A stretch of 64,000 bases of DNA from Aricia agestis (GCF_905147365.1 NC_056418.1:5455262-5519261), one strand, 5' to 3'; numbered from the stretch's first letter, positions 22,150-33,806 are shown. Numbers and translations: made by a program. Notes: generated by a model from the letters alone, not told the origin.

Positions 22150-22318
22150 CAAGATGGCGCCAGCAACTGCGTGAAGAGATAACAGTGTGAGTGACAGACA
22201 GACAGACACACTTTCGGATTTATAATATTAATATGGAAATTTATAAAACTTTGTATCCCAGAAAACTGTACGGTTCCCACCCCATAGACGAACTTTGGCA
22301 CAACGAATCGTCATCTAG
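22150..22318. mobile_element. Inverted pair of Helitron H1 pieces
   Basis: 22150-22230 is a minus-strand H1 piece ending at its 5' terminus (TTATAATATTAATATGGA). 22240-22318 is a plus-strand 3' piece (AACTGTACGGTTCCCACC, ATCGTCATCTAGTT). They are placed back to back, with the internal hairpin region diverged. Confidence 0.55.
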
Positions 22319-22360
22319 TTATATCTTGAAACGAGCAATTCCTGTATATATACCTGTGTA

Positions 22361-22618
22361 TACAGTGTGTAACAAAAATAAGTGATAATACTTTAGGGTG
22401 TGTACGTGTTCCTTGTGGAGAGTTCACTGTGAAAGTAGCAGCGCTGGGAGAATAAAAAAAATCACTTTTGTATGGGCAAGGGCCCGAGCGTCACGAGTTT
22501 CCCCATACAAGAGTGAAAAAAAATTTTGGTCTTTCAGCGCTGCTACTTTCACAGTGTACTCTCTACAAGGAACCTGTACACACCCTAAAGTATTATCACT
22601 TATTTTTGTTACACTGTA
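22361..22618. repeat. Family F palindromic MITE copy 2
   Basis: TACAGTGTGTAACAAAAATA to GTTACACTGTA with TA immediately outside both ends (22359-22360, 22619-22620). Arms and centre as in 14457-14721. Confidence 0.8.
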
Positions 22619-22626
22619 TATTATAA

Positions 22627-22763
22627 TTGGCTCCAACGATTTTCATGAAATTTAGTATAGGGGATTTCGGGGGCGATAAATCGATCTAGCTAGGAATCAT
22701 TTCTAGAAAATGTCATTTTATTCGTGTTTTATCGAATACCGAGCAAAGCTCGGTCAAATAGCT
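22627..22763 (+). mobile_element. Helitron family H3, 3' part
   Basis: GGCTCCAACGATTTTCATGA, GGGGGCGATAAATCGATC, TTTTATCGAATACC, then the hairpin ACCGAGC/GCTCGGT (22738-22754) and CAAATAGCT. The terminal CTAG has become CTAT. Other copies (28522, 43509, 57992) lie on the minus strand. Confidence 0.65.
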
Positions 22764-24041
22764 ATTATAATTTATAAGATAACCCGAAGATACATTTCCA
22801 ACACCCGACACAATACGTCTTAATATTATCGTGAATTATACCAGCTATCTATTATAAGCCGTACCTGCAATTTACACTAATTTGGACGTAAACTATTATT
22901 ACGTGGTGAATGGGACAATACCTTCCTCATCTCGTTATGCCAGCCTACTCCCCCTTCCCCCTTTAGGTGGGTTCCCCCCTCGCTCGCCCACGCATTGCAA
23001 AGGTTAAGGGCGAACCATTGTGGATTGTGGTGCAGCTCGCTTCATTCGAATATAATTCCATTTTTAAAATGCAATTTTTATATCGGTCGCCATGTTTTTT
23101 TAAGCGAAGGTAATTATTATGGCGAAAATTAAAAAGAACATATTTTTATAACTCTACGCTTAAGTGTTCAAATACAAAACACACTTTCGTCTGTCTGTCT
23201 GTCTGTTTGTCTGTAACCAGTTCACACGTCGCAAACGGGGCATGCTGCACCGATTTTGCTAGCGATGGAGATTAAGGCCATCCCCTGAGCAAACGATCTT
23301 GACCATACATTTGACGCGATGCCGTGATCGCGCAAAAATCCTATTTTTTACTTATCTTAGTTCAAAATTGATCAAAAATTTATTCAAACGGGGAATATTT
23401 AGTTAATGAAATTTCTATCTATTATCGTATTTCAAATAAACATAATTTGTAAATAATAGGGTGATGCTGAAAGTTTCAATTTCAATATTACTATTAATAA
23501 TTGGTATTACTTTGGAAGCTTATAATTATCATGATTCATGAGTATAATAAACAAATCTAGGAAACGGGGAAAGGAATGTTGACATACTGAAGATTATTGC
23601 TGTATTTTATTTATAACTTTGTAGCTTTGAAATTATGAGTTTATAAGGCTTAAAATACGGTTAATTACGGCATCTCCGTAGGGAGAGCGCCTACTTTGAC
23701 TGGGAATCTGTGACTCAAATAAAAAAGACAGAAAAGTTTGTGTCCTGCAAACGTAAGGTCTCGGAAGTTATAACGCTTATTAACTTTAAAAATGTTTTTT
23801 TCCAAAACTGCATAAAATATGGAAGGCATAAATAGTAAAAAAGCAATATTCTGAAAAGGTTCAAATGTTACAATAAAACAGACAAACTCAATGCATCAAG
23901 GTGAAATATCGCAGTCGGGATGGATTTAGAATTTCTATGGCGCCCCCCCCCCCCTCTGTAAGCTCGGTGATGTATCGATAGTCCACAATTAAAACTGACG
24001 TTTTTGCATCGGGGATTCCAAATAATTAATGCTCTAGAATT
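22764..24041. other. Intergenic stretch, no gene seen
   Basis: Includes a Helitron-like scrap at 23160-23290 (CTGTCTGTCTGTCTG, CACCGATTTTGC) and a run of 12 C at 23943-23954. No coding evidence. Confidence 0.45.
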
Positions 24042-24358
24042 TCTATATATTAGTTACCTCCGAAACGGCTTTACTGATTTTTACCAAATTTTATATCCAT
24101 ATATTATTCAGTAGGTCTGAGAATCGGCTACTGGCTACTTTTTATATTGTTAAGTGCATTTGTTGAATAAATAATAGTAAATTAGTAAATAGTAGTAACA
24201 ACTCCAGACTGACGGCGACCATTGTTTGTGCGACGGGATAGCGATGGACGTTGCCATGGTGCCATACTTGTATAGTCATTTCAATAAAATTAATATGGGC
24301 GAAATACTTTACTTATACGGCAAAGCTACGTTTAGCAGGACGCTAGCAGGATAGCTAG
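24042..24358 (+). mobile_element. Helitron family H2 copy 2
   Basis: TC start in TCTATATATTAG and CTAG at 24355-24358 followed by T. Internal order as at 4408-4721 (CCGAAACGGCTTTACTGATT, CTGAGAATCGGCTACTGG, GCGATGGACGTTGCCATGG). The 3' hairpin has decayed relative to the first copy. Confidence 0.65.
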
Positions 24359-24572
24359 TTTTATTCTAAAAAATCAAAATGAATGTTCTTGAATTTTTTG
24401 TCATTCTAAATTTGAGTTTTAAAAATGCATTAAAACGGAAGGTCCGATTTTGGTGTGGATTTATTCGTTTTACTCTGGCTGCGTTCCAGTAGACGTTAAT
24501 TTTGACCAAAACGCTCAAAACGTCCCCTTTTGCCGTTCCATTTGACGACCGCAGTCGATTTGATCGCGGCTA

Positions 24573-24592
24573 TGACGTCACTCATGACGTCA
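24573..24592. promoter_or_regulatory. Paired CRE-like palindromes
   Basis: TGACGTCA occurs twice, four bases apart (24573-24580 and 24585-24592), in a less AT-rich patch that begins near 24478. TGACGTCA is the CREB/ATF consensus. No transcript is evident nearby, so function is unproven. The rest of 24359-24845 is unassigned. Confidence 0.3.
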
Positions 24593-24845
24593 TCATTTTC
24601 GCTCAAAACGACCCTCGACAAAGATGGGTCAAAGTGGGCGTTCTAGTTTTTATTTTTATTTTAACGTAACTATATCGCGAAAGCCATGTTCGAAAAGTTT
24701 TGAGGAGAGAGTAGAGACCAATGATATTCTACTTATACAGATATGTTACGTCCATACTATTTTCCGGCTTAAATCTCTTCCGAACAATTTTCAAATTCAA
24801 AATTGCAAACATTGACAAATTTGACAGATAAGTGAAACAATTTCT

Positions 24846-24965
24846 TTATTTCTACACTACTATAATAGTAGTATAGAAATAAGGGAAACGAGCAAACCGG
24901 TCACCCGATTTGTTAGGGAATACTCTTTCATGCTTGCTCTCTTCTAGAAGACAGGTCGTATTGGT
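24846..24965 (-). repeat. Decayed LINE/SINE-T tail with a 37-base palindrome
   Basis: AAGGGAAACGAGCAAACCGG, TCACCCGATT and AGAAGACAGGTCGTATTGG follow the order of the LINE 3' end in the 7.3-kb copy, with deletions. Its T-rich edge is an 18-base-arm palindrome TTATTTCTACACTACTAT (24846-24882) with one mismatch. 24966-25394 shows only a GGAGG-repeat scrap at 25337-25382. Confidence 0.45.
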
Positions 24966-25394
24966 CATTAGCCCATTATGGACAATAAATTATAAGCAAT
25001 TACGATAGACGTTGATTAGGTATGGATGTTATAGCCTCACAAGTCACAATCAAGGTTGTAATCATAACATGATCTAAGTTTGTTGAAATGCTACAATATA
25101 CCTAATAGTAATATGAATATATACATTCTTGCTTAGCGCGTAGGTACTTTCGTTCATAAGTAAATGCATCTTCTTTATTCTGCTCTCCACATATCTATAT
25201 CTATACATACTATGTAATATATGTATGTCACGAAAGGGCAGAATCACACCGCCCAGCCGGTTCAAAAGACGTTATCGTCTTTTAATAAAGCTATTTATTT
25301 AAAGACCAATCTGTATAGGCGCGAACAAGTTTCTAACCGACTTCCAATAAAGAAGGAGGTTATAATATGTTCGGTGTTTATTATTTACTTCTTT

Positions 25395-25440
25395 TAGAGC
25401 CTGTTTCACCACTTCCTGATAAGTGACGAATAGGCTATAT
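25395..25440 (+). repeat. Family I left-end fragment
   Basis: GCCTGTTTCACCACTTCCTG and ATAAGTGACGAATAGGCTAT match one arm of the family I element at 25571-25713; the other arm is missing. Confidence 0.5.
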
Positions 25441-25570
25441 AAGCTAGTGAGATAGTTTTGCAGTGGAAAAGTCTTCAACATAGATGGGCCGACCTTATTA
25501 AGAAGATGCTTAATTAGTATTAGCGTCAAAATTTAGTAAAGACTCATTCTGATTCTACAATCAATCAGTC

Positions 25571-25713
25571 TAGGGGCTGTTTCATCACTTTCTGATAAAG
25601 TGCCGAATAGGCTATGCACAACTTTTTTTACAGATTCTCCATAATAGATCTGTCAAGTTAATTGGTGGATAGCCTATTCGTCACTTATCAGGAAGTGGTG
25701 AAACATGCCCTTA
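25571..25713. repeat. Family I MITE (GGGCCTGTTTCACC ends)
   Basis: Arms TAGGGGCTGTTTCATCACTT and AAGTGGTGAAACATGCCC are inverted. Between them are GATTCTCCATA and GATCTGTCAAGTTAATTGG, shared with 49205-49338 and 59441-59573. About 140 bp, no coding. 25714-26001 holds nothing recognised. Confidence 0.7.
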
Positions 25714-26001
25714 GTCTGTAGAACTGAACTACTTCAGTTCGACAGACTTAGACTGATGCACCAGAATGATGAAAAATTAAATTCTGAACACTCAATCCAT
25801 CATCAATTAAACCATCATCAAACCGTCATTATGAGCAGACAGATGGACTGAAGTGATATCAGAATGAGCACATAACCCTAATCTAAGGTTAAGGTTAAAG
25901 AATCCCACTTGCGCAGATCTGGGTTAAGGTTTTATCTGGGTTAATCAGGATATCTCTTTCTTAAATGCAAAGGATGTGCGAAATAGCATTTAACTTGTGT
26001 A

Positions 26002-26793
26002 TTAAGAGGAGTCCACACCGCCCTTTTTTCCATACAAACGTTGTCCCCTGTTTCCGCCCTGGATAATGCTAGTAGAGTTATAATTTTTTTCCTGAATATC
26101 TAAGGCCACTAATACAATGTACAGAGGGTCCGTGGCCTAATGGGTAGACCTTCGGTTCGCACTCCTAGAGGGTGCAGGTTCGAACCCGGGTGGAGGCGTG
26201 TACCTATGAGACATTTTCTGATCTCAAGTACATAATAAGGACGCTCGTACGGTGAAGGAAACCATCGTGAGGAAACCCGCTCAGAGTTGGTCCCAGACGT
26301 ATTGACTAGTTCTTTCCTCTGGACTAGGCCGACTATGATGCGAGAACGCCGTATGCGCTTGGCCAACCATACGGACATTTAAAAACCTTGTCCCAGGCAC
26401 TACAGTATTTGAGGAGTGGTTACTTCGCTCTGTAAAATACTGTATAAATCATCCACAACGGATGTAAAGGCCTAGTTTTTTTTTTTTGTTATATGAACGT
26501 AAAATATGAACGTTCAAAAACCCAAAAAAAATGGCCAGATTTTCCGCTGTGTTCAAACATCCAGAAAACAGATTTGGCTAGATTTTACAAAAAAAAACAA
26601 ACATAGGAACACAGTTCAAGCCTTTCTTTAATCTTTAATGAAAACAGTACTTAAATCGGTTAAGTTTTGGAGAAGGAATCAGGCGACAACGAATCGTTGT
26701 CTCTATCGCGGTATAGGCTTGAGGTAAGGGAGACAGCTATAGATATTACACGTACTTTTTTTCATTTCTCTAGCCCCTGGTGTATCCTCTTAA
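26002..26793 (+). repeat. TTAA-flanked family A element carrying a SINE
   Basis: TTAA at 26002-26005 then GAGGAGTCCACACCGCCC; right end CCCCTGGTGTATCCTC and TTAA at 26790-26793. It aligns with 2655-3147 except for a roughly 360-base tRNA-type SINE replacing the centre. Intact TTAA at both ends supports piggyBac-type insertion. Confidence 0.8.
26122..26485 (+). mobile_element. tRNA-headed SINE (SINE-3)
   Basis: GGGTCCGTGGCCTAATGGG (A box within it), then GGTTCGAACCC (26178-26188, perfect B box), followed by a body with GGTGAAGGAAACCATCGTGA and a T-rich 3' end. The body continues about 300 bases past the tRNA-like head, which rules out a plain tRNA gene. It sits inside the family A element. 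Confidence 0.75.
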
Positions 26794-27780
26794 ATAAATT
26801 AACATGTATGCTGGAGCAAATGGATCTAAGTAAACTTTTAAGCCTTACTAGGCATTAGGATAAGGAATTTTACATGTTCTCGTTAACATATTGATCTTTT
26901 TGCGATTTAGGTTACCCTATGTCCTATACTGTCATCTACTCTATATTCCCAGTGCTATTATCTTAAAAATGCAGTAGTTTGAGAGCGTATTCAAACTTTT
27001 CAGCTTTATAAGCGAGATACGTATTTAGCACAAAAATGATTATAGGTTGCTTTGAGTATTTTAAACAATGTGACGTCAAGATTCCCGACCATGTTGTCAT
27101 AAGATACCTAATACTACTTAACGGAGTTATAATTTTCAGGTACGTACCTAACATGGTTGTTCGTTATATTTAGGTACAATTTCATTATTCGGCGCCCACG
27201 GATATTGGCGGTGATTACGCACCTGAAAATTATGTTTGCGGCTTCAGTAATGTAAATTCCACAAATTCTGCCTGCGATTAATATTAAATTTAATTGACGT
27301 GCTGAATTTATACACAGGTACGCGCATATTATGACGGCGCGCAGCGGGGCGGGGCGCATTTTCCACATTTATTTATTAACAAAAGTGGCATTCTCTGCGG
27401 CGTGTTCCCTCTTAATCTTAATTTTATTAATAACTTTAGTCCATTTAGCTTTAAACATCGGTTAACTATACCAAAAGGTAAAACCGGAACGTTTATCTAA
27501 ACCAACATAAGTCTAATAAAAGGAAAGCAAGCTGAAACGACTGTTTGAGAGCAAATACGTTGAATTATTCAGAGTCTTTGAAAGGCCAGTTGTATCTGAT
27601 TTAAAATATACCACTACGAGTATATCTATGGATTACTCCGTACCCAAAGCTAGACCACAGAGCCTTTGAAAACATGGAACGGCAGAATGTTAAACGTGTA
27701 GAAACCGCGATATTATTTTTAGAGGTTCACCGTGGATTTAATTAAAATTGCGGAGAATATGAAAATGTATCTTAATTTGA
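26794..27780. other. Apparently low-copy stretch with a GC-rich patch
   Basis: No window repeat matches. At 27315-27360 the sequence becomes CpG-rich with GGGGCGGGG, an Sp1-like box. The 84-codon minus frame over it (27114-27368) has no domain I recognise and contains possible splice-like words, so nothing is called. Confidence 0.4.
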
Positions 27781-28062
27781 GTTTTTTTTTTTAATTAAAT
27801 AAGGGGGCAAACGAGTCACCTGATGGAAAGCAATGGCGCCCATGGAACTCGCAACATCAGAGAAGCTGCAGGTGCGTTGCCGGCTTTTTAAGAGGTAGTA
27901 GGATAGGGGAGGGTAAGGAAGGGAATAGGGTAGGGGAATGTGCCTCCGGTAAACTCACTCACTCGGCGAAACACAGCGCAAGCGCGGTTTTTGGCCGGTT
28001 TTCTGTGAGCCCATGGTATTTCTCCGCTCGAGCCGGCCCATTCGTGCCGAACCATGGCCACG
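27781..28062 (-). mobile_element. SINE-T copy with shortened G-rich region
   Basis: T run, AATAAGGGGGCAAACGAG, a diverged tail (AAGCAATGGCGCCCATGG) and only a short GGGGAGGGTAAGG variable part, then the head to CCATGG. Diverged at several head positions. Confidence 0.75.
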
Positions 28063-28264
28063 GTAAACATAAAGTTTCTAATTGCAGAGAGATTATTGCG
28101 TTTGAAATGGAGACGAAACAATATAGTGCGTTATTAAATCAGCCATTCTCAAAGTGTGATCTACGGAGCCCTCCGAAGTCCGGCCTAAGATGCGCAAACG
28201 AGAAAAGTTTCTCTACATGTTTTCTCGATATTTGATGGTTTGTCTCTTCATCTCTATTGACCAT

Positions 28265-28336
28265 TAAATGACATACATACATTTTTTCTCTTGTAGAGCT
28301 GTTAAATGACATACATTTTTTCTCGTGTAGAGCTGT
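28265..28336 (+). repeat. Tandem duplication, two units of 34-38 bases
   Basis: TAAATGACATACAT...GTAGAGCTGT occurs twice head to tail (28265-28302, 28303-28336), differing by a 4-base indel and one substitution. Confidence 0.8.
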
Positions 28337-28439
28337 CAAAAATGATTTTGACATTATGTCGATATTGACAATACCCGCAAGGCACGGATAAGGTCTTGTA
28401 GGGCATTCGCGAGCGATACATAAAACATAATATTTTGCT

Positions 28440-28648
28440 GATATATTTTGGTATGGAGATTGAGTCCCGGGAAAGGACATAGAATACTTTTTATCCCGAA
28501 AAATGTACCGTTCCCGCGGATTTTTTCTAGAAATGATTCCTAGCTAGATCGATTTATCGCCCCCGAAACCCCCTATATACTTAATTTCATGAAAATCGTT
28601 GGAGAATATATATATATTCAAGAATTGCTCGTTTAAAGATATAAGATA
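28440..28648. mobile_element. Junction of Helitron H1 and H3 fragments
   Basis: 28440-28520 is a plus-strand H1 piece (TTGAGTCCCGGGAAAGGACA, ACCGTTCCCGCG). It passes directly into a minus-strand H3 piece (28522-28648: TCTAGAAATGATTCC, CCCCCGAAACCCCC, TCGTTTAAAGATATAAGAT). Both lack their CTAG ends at the junction. Confidence 0.6.
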
Positions 28649-30183
28649 TTATGTAGCTTAAGTAAGCTGCTCTGTATTTGCCCGATTTTCTTAGTGCAAA
28701 TACCGCAATTCCCGCTTTAGGTATTTTAGTTACGACCGTCACAATCACCAGATATTTGAACCGGACTGAAATGCATTGAACTGGATTAAACTGGATTCAA
28801 CCTGGATTTGTAAGCATCATCAATCAATCAATCAAAATCCTTTCAAGAGGCGAGAAGTATACCAGCGTTTATCCATACTAATATTTAAAATGCGAAAAGT
28901 TTTTATCGGTTTTTTTAATTATATGTCTTTTACCTGTTCATAGTTAAACCATCGAATCGATTTTGATAAAATTTAAAAAGTCCGGGCAATCCTAGAAAAA
29001 CGTACAACGGAACGGTACGAAAACATAAAAAATAACTTTTGCATTTTGCTATTACTATTTATGACAACAAGTGCAGTATTTCTTTGAATAACTCTCGTCT
29101 GTTAACATTAAAACATCATTAAGGTTGTATTTAAATAGATAGCCCTAATGGACGCCATTTTTAATTACCAATAAAGTATTTTTATTCTGCACCCCTTTGA
29201 AGCAACAGTGTAAATAAAATTAAAGTTTCTAGGATTCCGTATGGAAAGTGTAAAACGGTCTATGTTCATCTCTGCTTTCTGACCGCTTGCCTGTGTGTTT
29301 GTTAACACTTTACTTCATATACAGTGATATAGAGGTACAATAAGATTAAATATAAGGTAAGGAATCCGTGTTATCAGCAAGAACCAAGAGTCTAATGCAA
29401 CTCTACAAAATTACCACAGATTATACATTTTTATTCTTTAGCAGTTAAATAACACAAGTAGAGTATTTTAGGACGCTATAATTAAGTCTCCCCTAAAATG
29501 TTTGCCCAGCGATCGGAATACTTGAGGTACACTATCCTCAAGCATTCTTTGAGGCCTGACTAGGCCTGGACTGGCCCAATCTCAGTTAAACTTAACACGC
29601 TTCATGCCAATGCCAAAATTTAAATAGAACTCATATTTTAAAATTCGTAACATACGTGATTTTTTGAGGATAGTCTAACCTTTAATTTATGTATTCCGGT
29701 TTAGTTTAGCAGCCTTATTGCCAATACCAAAATTTAAATAGGACTCCTAATTTCAAATTCGCAACATACGTGAATTGTCGCCGTTTTGTACGGAACACTT
29801 AGTGATAGAGTTCTTCTCGCACTTGACCGGTTTTTTCACAAACAGAGCTCCGAGTTCCTTTCTTTTTTTATTTTTACTTACATAATTACTCGTCGGGAAT
29901 ACTTTGTAGTGGAAAACTTTAAATATTTTTAATGTTTTCTTTTTGTTTTTTTTTTATTATTTAACGTTTTAACCTGTCTTACATTTTTCTAAAAGTTGTA
30001 GAGATTGCGAACTTACCACAAGTTTTAATTTAAAACTATTTTCAAACCGTACAGATAACATATTTTGTAAAGAACGAATATTCTATCAAATTGCAAATCA
30101 CAAAAATGAACCCAAAAAATATTGGATAGAAATATCGAACATTACGCAATTTTTTTTCAATTTTCAGCACTATATATACAGAT
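28649..30183. other. Intergenic stretch, no gene seen
   Basis: AT-rich. Contains a near-duplicate pair at about 29609-29655 and 29716-29775 (CCAAAATTTAAATAG...CATACGTGA) and a family C 3' end at 29789-29836 (CGCACTTGACCGG). Confidence 0.45.
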
Positions 30184-30436
30184 TACAGGCTGTAACATAA
30201 GTGATAATACTTTAGGATTTGTATGGGTGGGGATGTGGGATATGTCGAGTCCGCTGTGAAAGTAGCTGCGCCAAAAGAGTAACTTTTCTAAAACTTTTGT
30301 ATGAAGAATTCATCACGCTGGGGCACTTGCCTACACAAATCACAAAAAATTGCTCTTTGAGCGCTGCTACTTTCACATTGAACTATATAAGGGACACATA
30401 ACCTTAAAGTATTATCACTTAGTTATGTTAAATGTA
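30184..30436. repeat. Family F palindromic MITE, diverged copy
   Basis: TACAGGCTGTAACATAAGTG, AATACTTTAGG, CTGTGAAAGTAGC and the complementary right arm GCGCTGCTACTTTCACA to AAGTATTATCACTTA. The centre lacks the CAAGGGCCCG block of other copies. Confidence 0.65.
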
Positions 30437-31029
30437 TAATAGCCACCTATACTGGGCTATGTTTACACTAGGATACAAATAAATTGGAACTCAGTCTAGA
30501 CTCACTACCTTTTTTACCTACTATTGTTATATACCTACTATGTTACCTACTACCTAGGTAGTAGCTAACTTTTTCTTCCACAGGGCAATAAAACAGTCTG
30601 TAAACTTTTAGTCACTTAAAAAGGCTATTAGAAGTTTTAGCATGTGTAAATTTCACACTCAACGCCGTTCTTAGCCAACTAGTGACATAAATCAAGACTT
30701 GTATATAAATATTATGTTATATTCACTGCTATTTCGTATTTATTATGTTTGGTGCATAGATTTTTGTAACATTTTTTTTTTCAAATTCAAATTCTTTATT
30801 AAGCATACAATAGTATAAAAGCTAGGTAGCGTACATCACGTCGTCTAATCCCATGCTAAGTAAAAACTTGTGTTATGGCAATCAGACAACGGATGCACGC
30901 CGAACTATTTTATCCTAATATATGTTATTTACACATTCACATTTACATCCACAAAAGAGGATTTTGTAGAAAAACAGCACGTTGCACTCCGAAAGTGCCG
31001 ACAGAAGTGAAAACTTGGGTCTGGGCCTC
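30437..31029. other. Intergenic stretch with a SINE-2 tail scrap
   Basis: Near 30840-30895 the words CTTGTGTTATGGCAATCAG and ACAACGG resemble the SINE-2 tail at 21490-21530. Otherwise nothing recognised. Confidence 0.35.
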
Positions 31030-31150
31030 TTGTACGCTGCGCCGGCGGCGGCGGCGGCGGTCTAGTCTCTTCGGTGGTCACGTGTTTAACATTTTGTACT
31101 TTTCCAAAAAAGCGCACGACGCCATTAAAGAAGTTTCAATTTCAATAATC
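31030..31150 (+). repeat. GCCGGCGG-core repeat with (CGG)n
   Basis: GCGCCGGCGGCGGCGG (six CGG units near 31042-31060), then TCACGTGT and CCAAAAAAGCGCACGACG. These last two words also follow the core at 35090-35230. The frames reading through it are shadows. Confidence 0.4.
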
Positions 31151-31180
31151 ACGAACGAATTACACACTCTCTTGCTCAAT

Positions 31181-31290
31181 TTTTACAAAATAAGGGGGCA
31201 TACGATCAAACGGGTCACCTGATGGAAAGCAACTACCATCGCCCCTGGACACTCGCAACATTAGAGCTGCAGGTGCGTTGCCAGCCTTAA
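31181..31290 (-). repeat. Isolated LINE/SINE-T 3' tail
   Basis: AATAAGGGGGCATACG, GGGTCACCTGATGGAAAGCA and GAGCTGCAGGTGCGTTGCC match only the shared 3' tail; neither the SINE head nor the LINE frame follows, so the source cannot be told. Confidence 0.65.
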
Positions 31291-31620
31291 ATAGTTATGA
31301 ATCTATCGAAAATGCATCCCGTTTCTGTGCACATTGTCCTAATTCTCAATTCAAACTCAAAGACATTGACAATGTTATTTTCGCATCAAGTTGAAGTCGT
31401 CGGAACACTTAAGGCCATGTTTTCGGTCTTAATTGAGGGTAGATACAAAGTTGGCGCTCATTAACAAACAGGCTAAGTACTGTGAGGTCCCGGAGGAAGT
31501 AATCGGCTTGTGCCGGAGTCTACTGTCTACTAACTACACTGTACAACCACAGTATAAATATATAACAGTAGTGCAAAAAAGTCGAACATATGAAAGACTC
31601 GTAAAAGACTATAATATCTA

Positions 31621-31823
31621 CTAGATGACGCCTGCAAATCCGATACGCCAAAATTTGTTTGTCGCGCGGGAAACGTACATTTTTCTGAGATGAAAAGTGT
31701 ACGTTTCCCGCGATGTTACCCGGGACTCAAAGTTTCCCCATACCATTTTCATCAAAATCGGTTCAGCGGTTTGGGCGTGAAGAGGTAAGAGACAGACAGA
31801 TACATCCATATACATAATATTAG
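31621..31823 (-). mobile_element. Helitron H1 copy
   Basis: CTAG at 31621-31624, degenerate hairpin region, a local duplication of the ACGTTTCCCGCG block, GGTTCAGCGGTTTGGGCGTG, and a 5' end at about 31823. The usual CTGTCTGT stretch is short. Confidence 0.65.
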
Positions 31824-31991
31824 ATATTAGTTGTCTTGCAACAGCATTTCAAAAGGCGATTGACATCTGAATTCAGATATTGTACTGCCTGTTTCATTGC
31901 TCTCACAAGATACAAATTCACTCTGCGGATCGGACTGATTGGAAACCGACCTGACAAGACGCCTACACATACTCAGAAATGCACAAAACGG

Positions 31992-32170
31992 TCAGAGGGC
32001 CTAGACAAGCGGCTAGCGATTGCCGTAAACGCCAACACCAACGCCACAAAATGTATGGGATTTGACATTAGTATTCGCTAGCGAAGCGATGACTTATGTC
32101 AAATCGCATACATTTTATGAGCGCTTACGCGCGATAATCGCTTGCCACTTGTCTACTGGGGCTGATCAGC
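31992..32170. repeat. Imperfect palindromic MITE
   Basis: AGACAAGCGGCTAGCGATT...CACAAAATGTATGGGATTTG on the left faces GTCAAATCGCATACATTTT...GCGATAATCGCTTG on the right, with a CGCTAGCGAAGCGATG centre. No coding; no clear duplication. 32171-32642 is unassigned. Confidence 0.65.
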
Positions 32171-32642
32171 CTGCGATCATTCCAGATTTGGCATTTACGC
32201 CTTGCCAGTTGCCACAATCTGATACTGTATTTTCTTTTCTCTAAAGTTATTTGAAATCACGCATATGTGTGTGTCTGATTTGGTCTCGCACGAAAATCAT
32301 CTACTGTATTTTACTTCTACTGTGGTACAACTCTGTCCACTATTTACCTGTCGGTGTTTTAACTTCTAGACGTTTTAATTAGTTTCGAAAACTGTACATT
32401 CTTAACATGCCTTTTGAATAAAAATAATTTCTGTTATATCTTCGACAATGTTTGAGCACAAAAGAACTGAACTGCCTCTACTCACATATATTTTAGATCC
32501 GAAAAAATATGAAGTGTTTTTAGAAAAGTGTAAGAAATATTATAGGCGCCTGGTACGTCATACGTGACATATATGTATGCACATAGCAAACTATACAGAG
32601 ACGTTGAGGCACTAACTGCTATCAAGCAGATTAGTGCCTTAT

Positions 32643-32745
32643 AGCCTCTGTGGTCCAGTAGTGTAATCGTTAACTTGGAAGTCGTGGATTCGATTTCCGC
32701 GTTAGAAAAATGTTATTTCCAAGGAATCTATGTAGTCACCAATAC
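32643..32745 (+). mobile_element. SINE-1 5' fragment
   Basis: CCTCTGTGGTCCAGTAGTG and GTGGATTCGATTTCCGCG are the A- and B-box regions of the SINE-1 head, followed by ATGTTATTTCCAAGG as in 63096-63462. It ends before the SINE body. 32746-33237 shows nothing recognised. Confidence 0.6.
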
Positions 32746-33237
32746 ATAACAATTAACAATAAATATATCAAGCTCTAAAGATAGTCATTTTAAAAACGAA
32801 AGTTAAAAACTCAACTGAATCACAGTTTAATATAGCTGTCAAAAGCACTTAACTTATTAAAATATTATATAAAATTTTATTGAAACTTTAAGGGTAAGTG
32901 CAAACGCCACATAGCTTTGTTGCGTTCAACTCACTTACTCAACAAGTGGGCTTTCGAGATTTTTCTGTAGCATTAAATGAACCAAATTACCTCTCAAAGG
33001 TAACGAGTGCTGAGTGCTTAGTGCTAACTGCTAAAACAAATCCGGCCTCGCACTTACACACATAATATAATAAAGTTTTATACACCCTGACATAGGTGTA
33101 CCTCTATCGATAATATTGATATTGATAAAATATTGATTGAAAATTTTGTTCTTGTGGATATTCATTTTTTATTTTATTTTAATATTATTATTAATTAATA
33201 TTAAAGTACACATATAACTAAGGACTTTGAGAAAAAG

Positions 33238-33484
33238 TCAAGTACCTCCCTGTTGCCATTATTGATATAGAGCAAAAAAAGGCCAAAAAATCACGTTTGT
33301 TGTAGCCTTTAATATTGATTTTATTGCGTTTTTAGTATTTGCTGTTATAGCGGCAACAGATCTACATAATCTGTGAAAATTGCAACTCTCTAGCTATTAT
33401 CGTTCTCGAGTTACAGCCTGGAGACAGACGGACAGACATCGAAGTCTCAGTCTCAGTCGTCCCTTTGGGTACGGAACCCTAAAA
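33238..33484 (-). repeat. Family C repeat copy
   Basis: Contains the complement of the 10123 copy: AAAAAAGGCCAAAAAATCAC, GCTGTTATAGCGGCAAC, CAGCCTGGAGACAGACGG, and GGTACGGAACCCTAAAA at its right (5') end. Confidence 0.6.
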
Positions 33485-33806
33485 GAAATGTACCGTGGTC
33501 ATCGATTTTTCTGCAAATATTCTATTAACTTTGTAACCTGTTGGCTTAGAGCATTGAAAATTACATTATCAGTTACACTACAGTTCCTCTCGAGAATTTT
33601 TAACGAACAGTCACGTCTATGTGAAAAGTATAATTTACTCTTATTTCGCCCTATCAAGGACGCGGCTAGCATCGTAACATTCGTAACCGCCACAAGGCGC
33701 GCTGATATGAATGTTATTTTAATGTTTTTACGTCGATATTCGTACTGACAGACATTGACCTGCTAATTTTCGAGAGGCAGCAGCCTGAAAATCGAATTCT
33801 TCATAA

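Noticed and set aside
26125..26200. Authentic tRNA gene
   Set aside because: The head continues into a roughly 300-base SINE body and lies inside a transposon.
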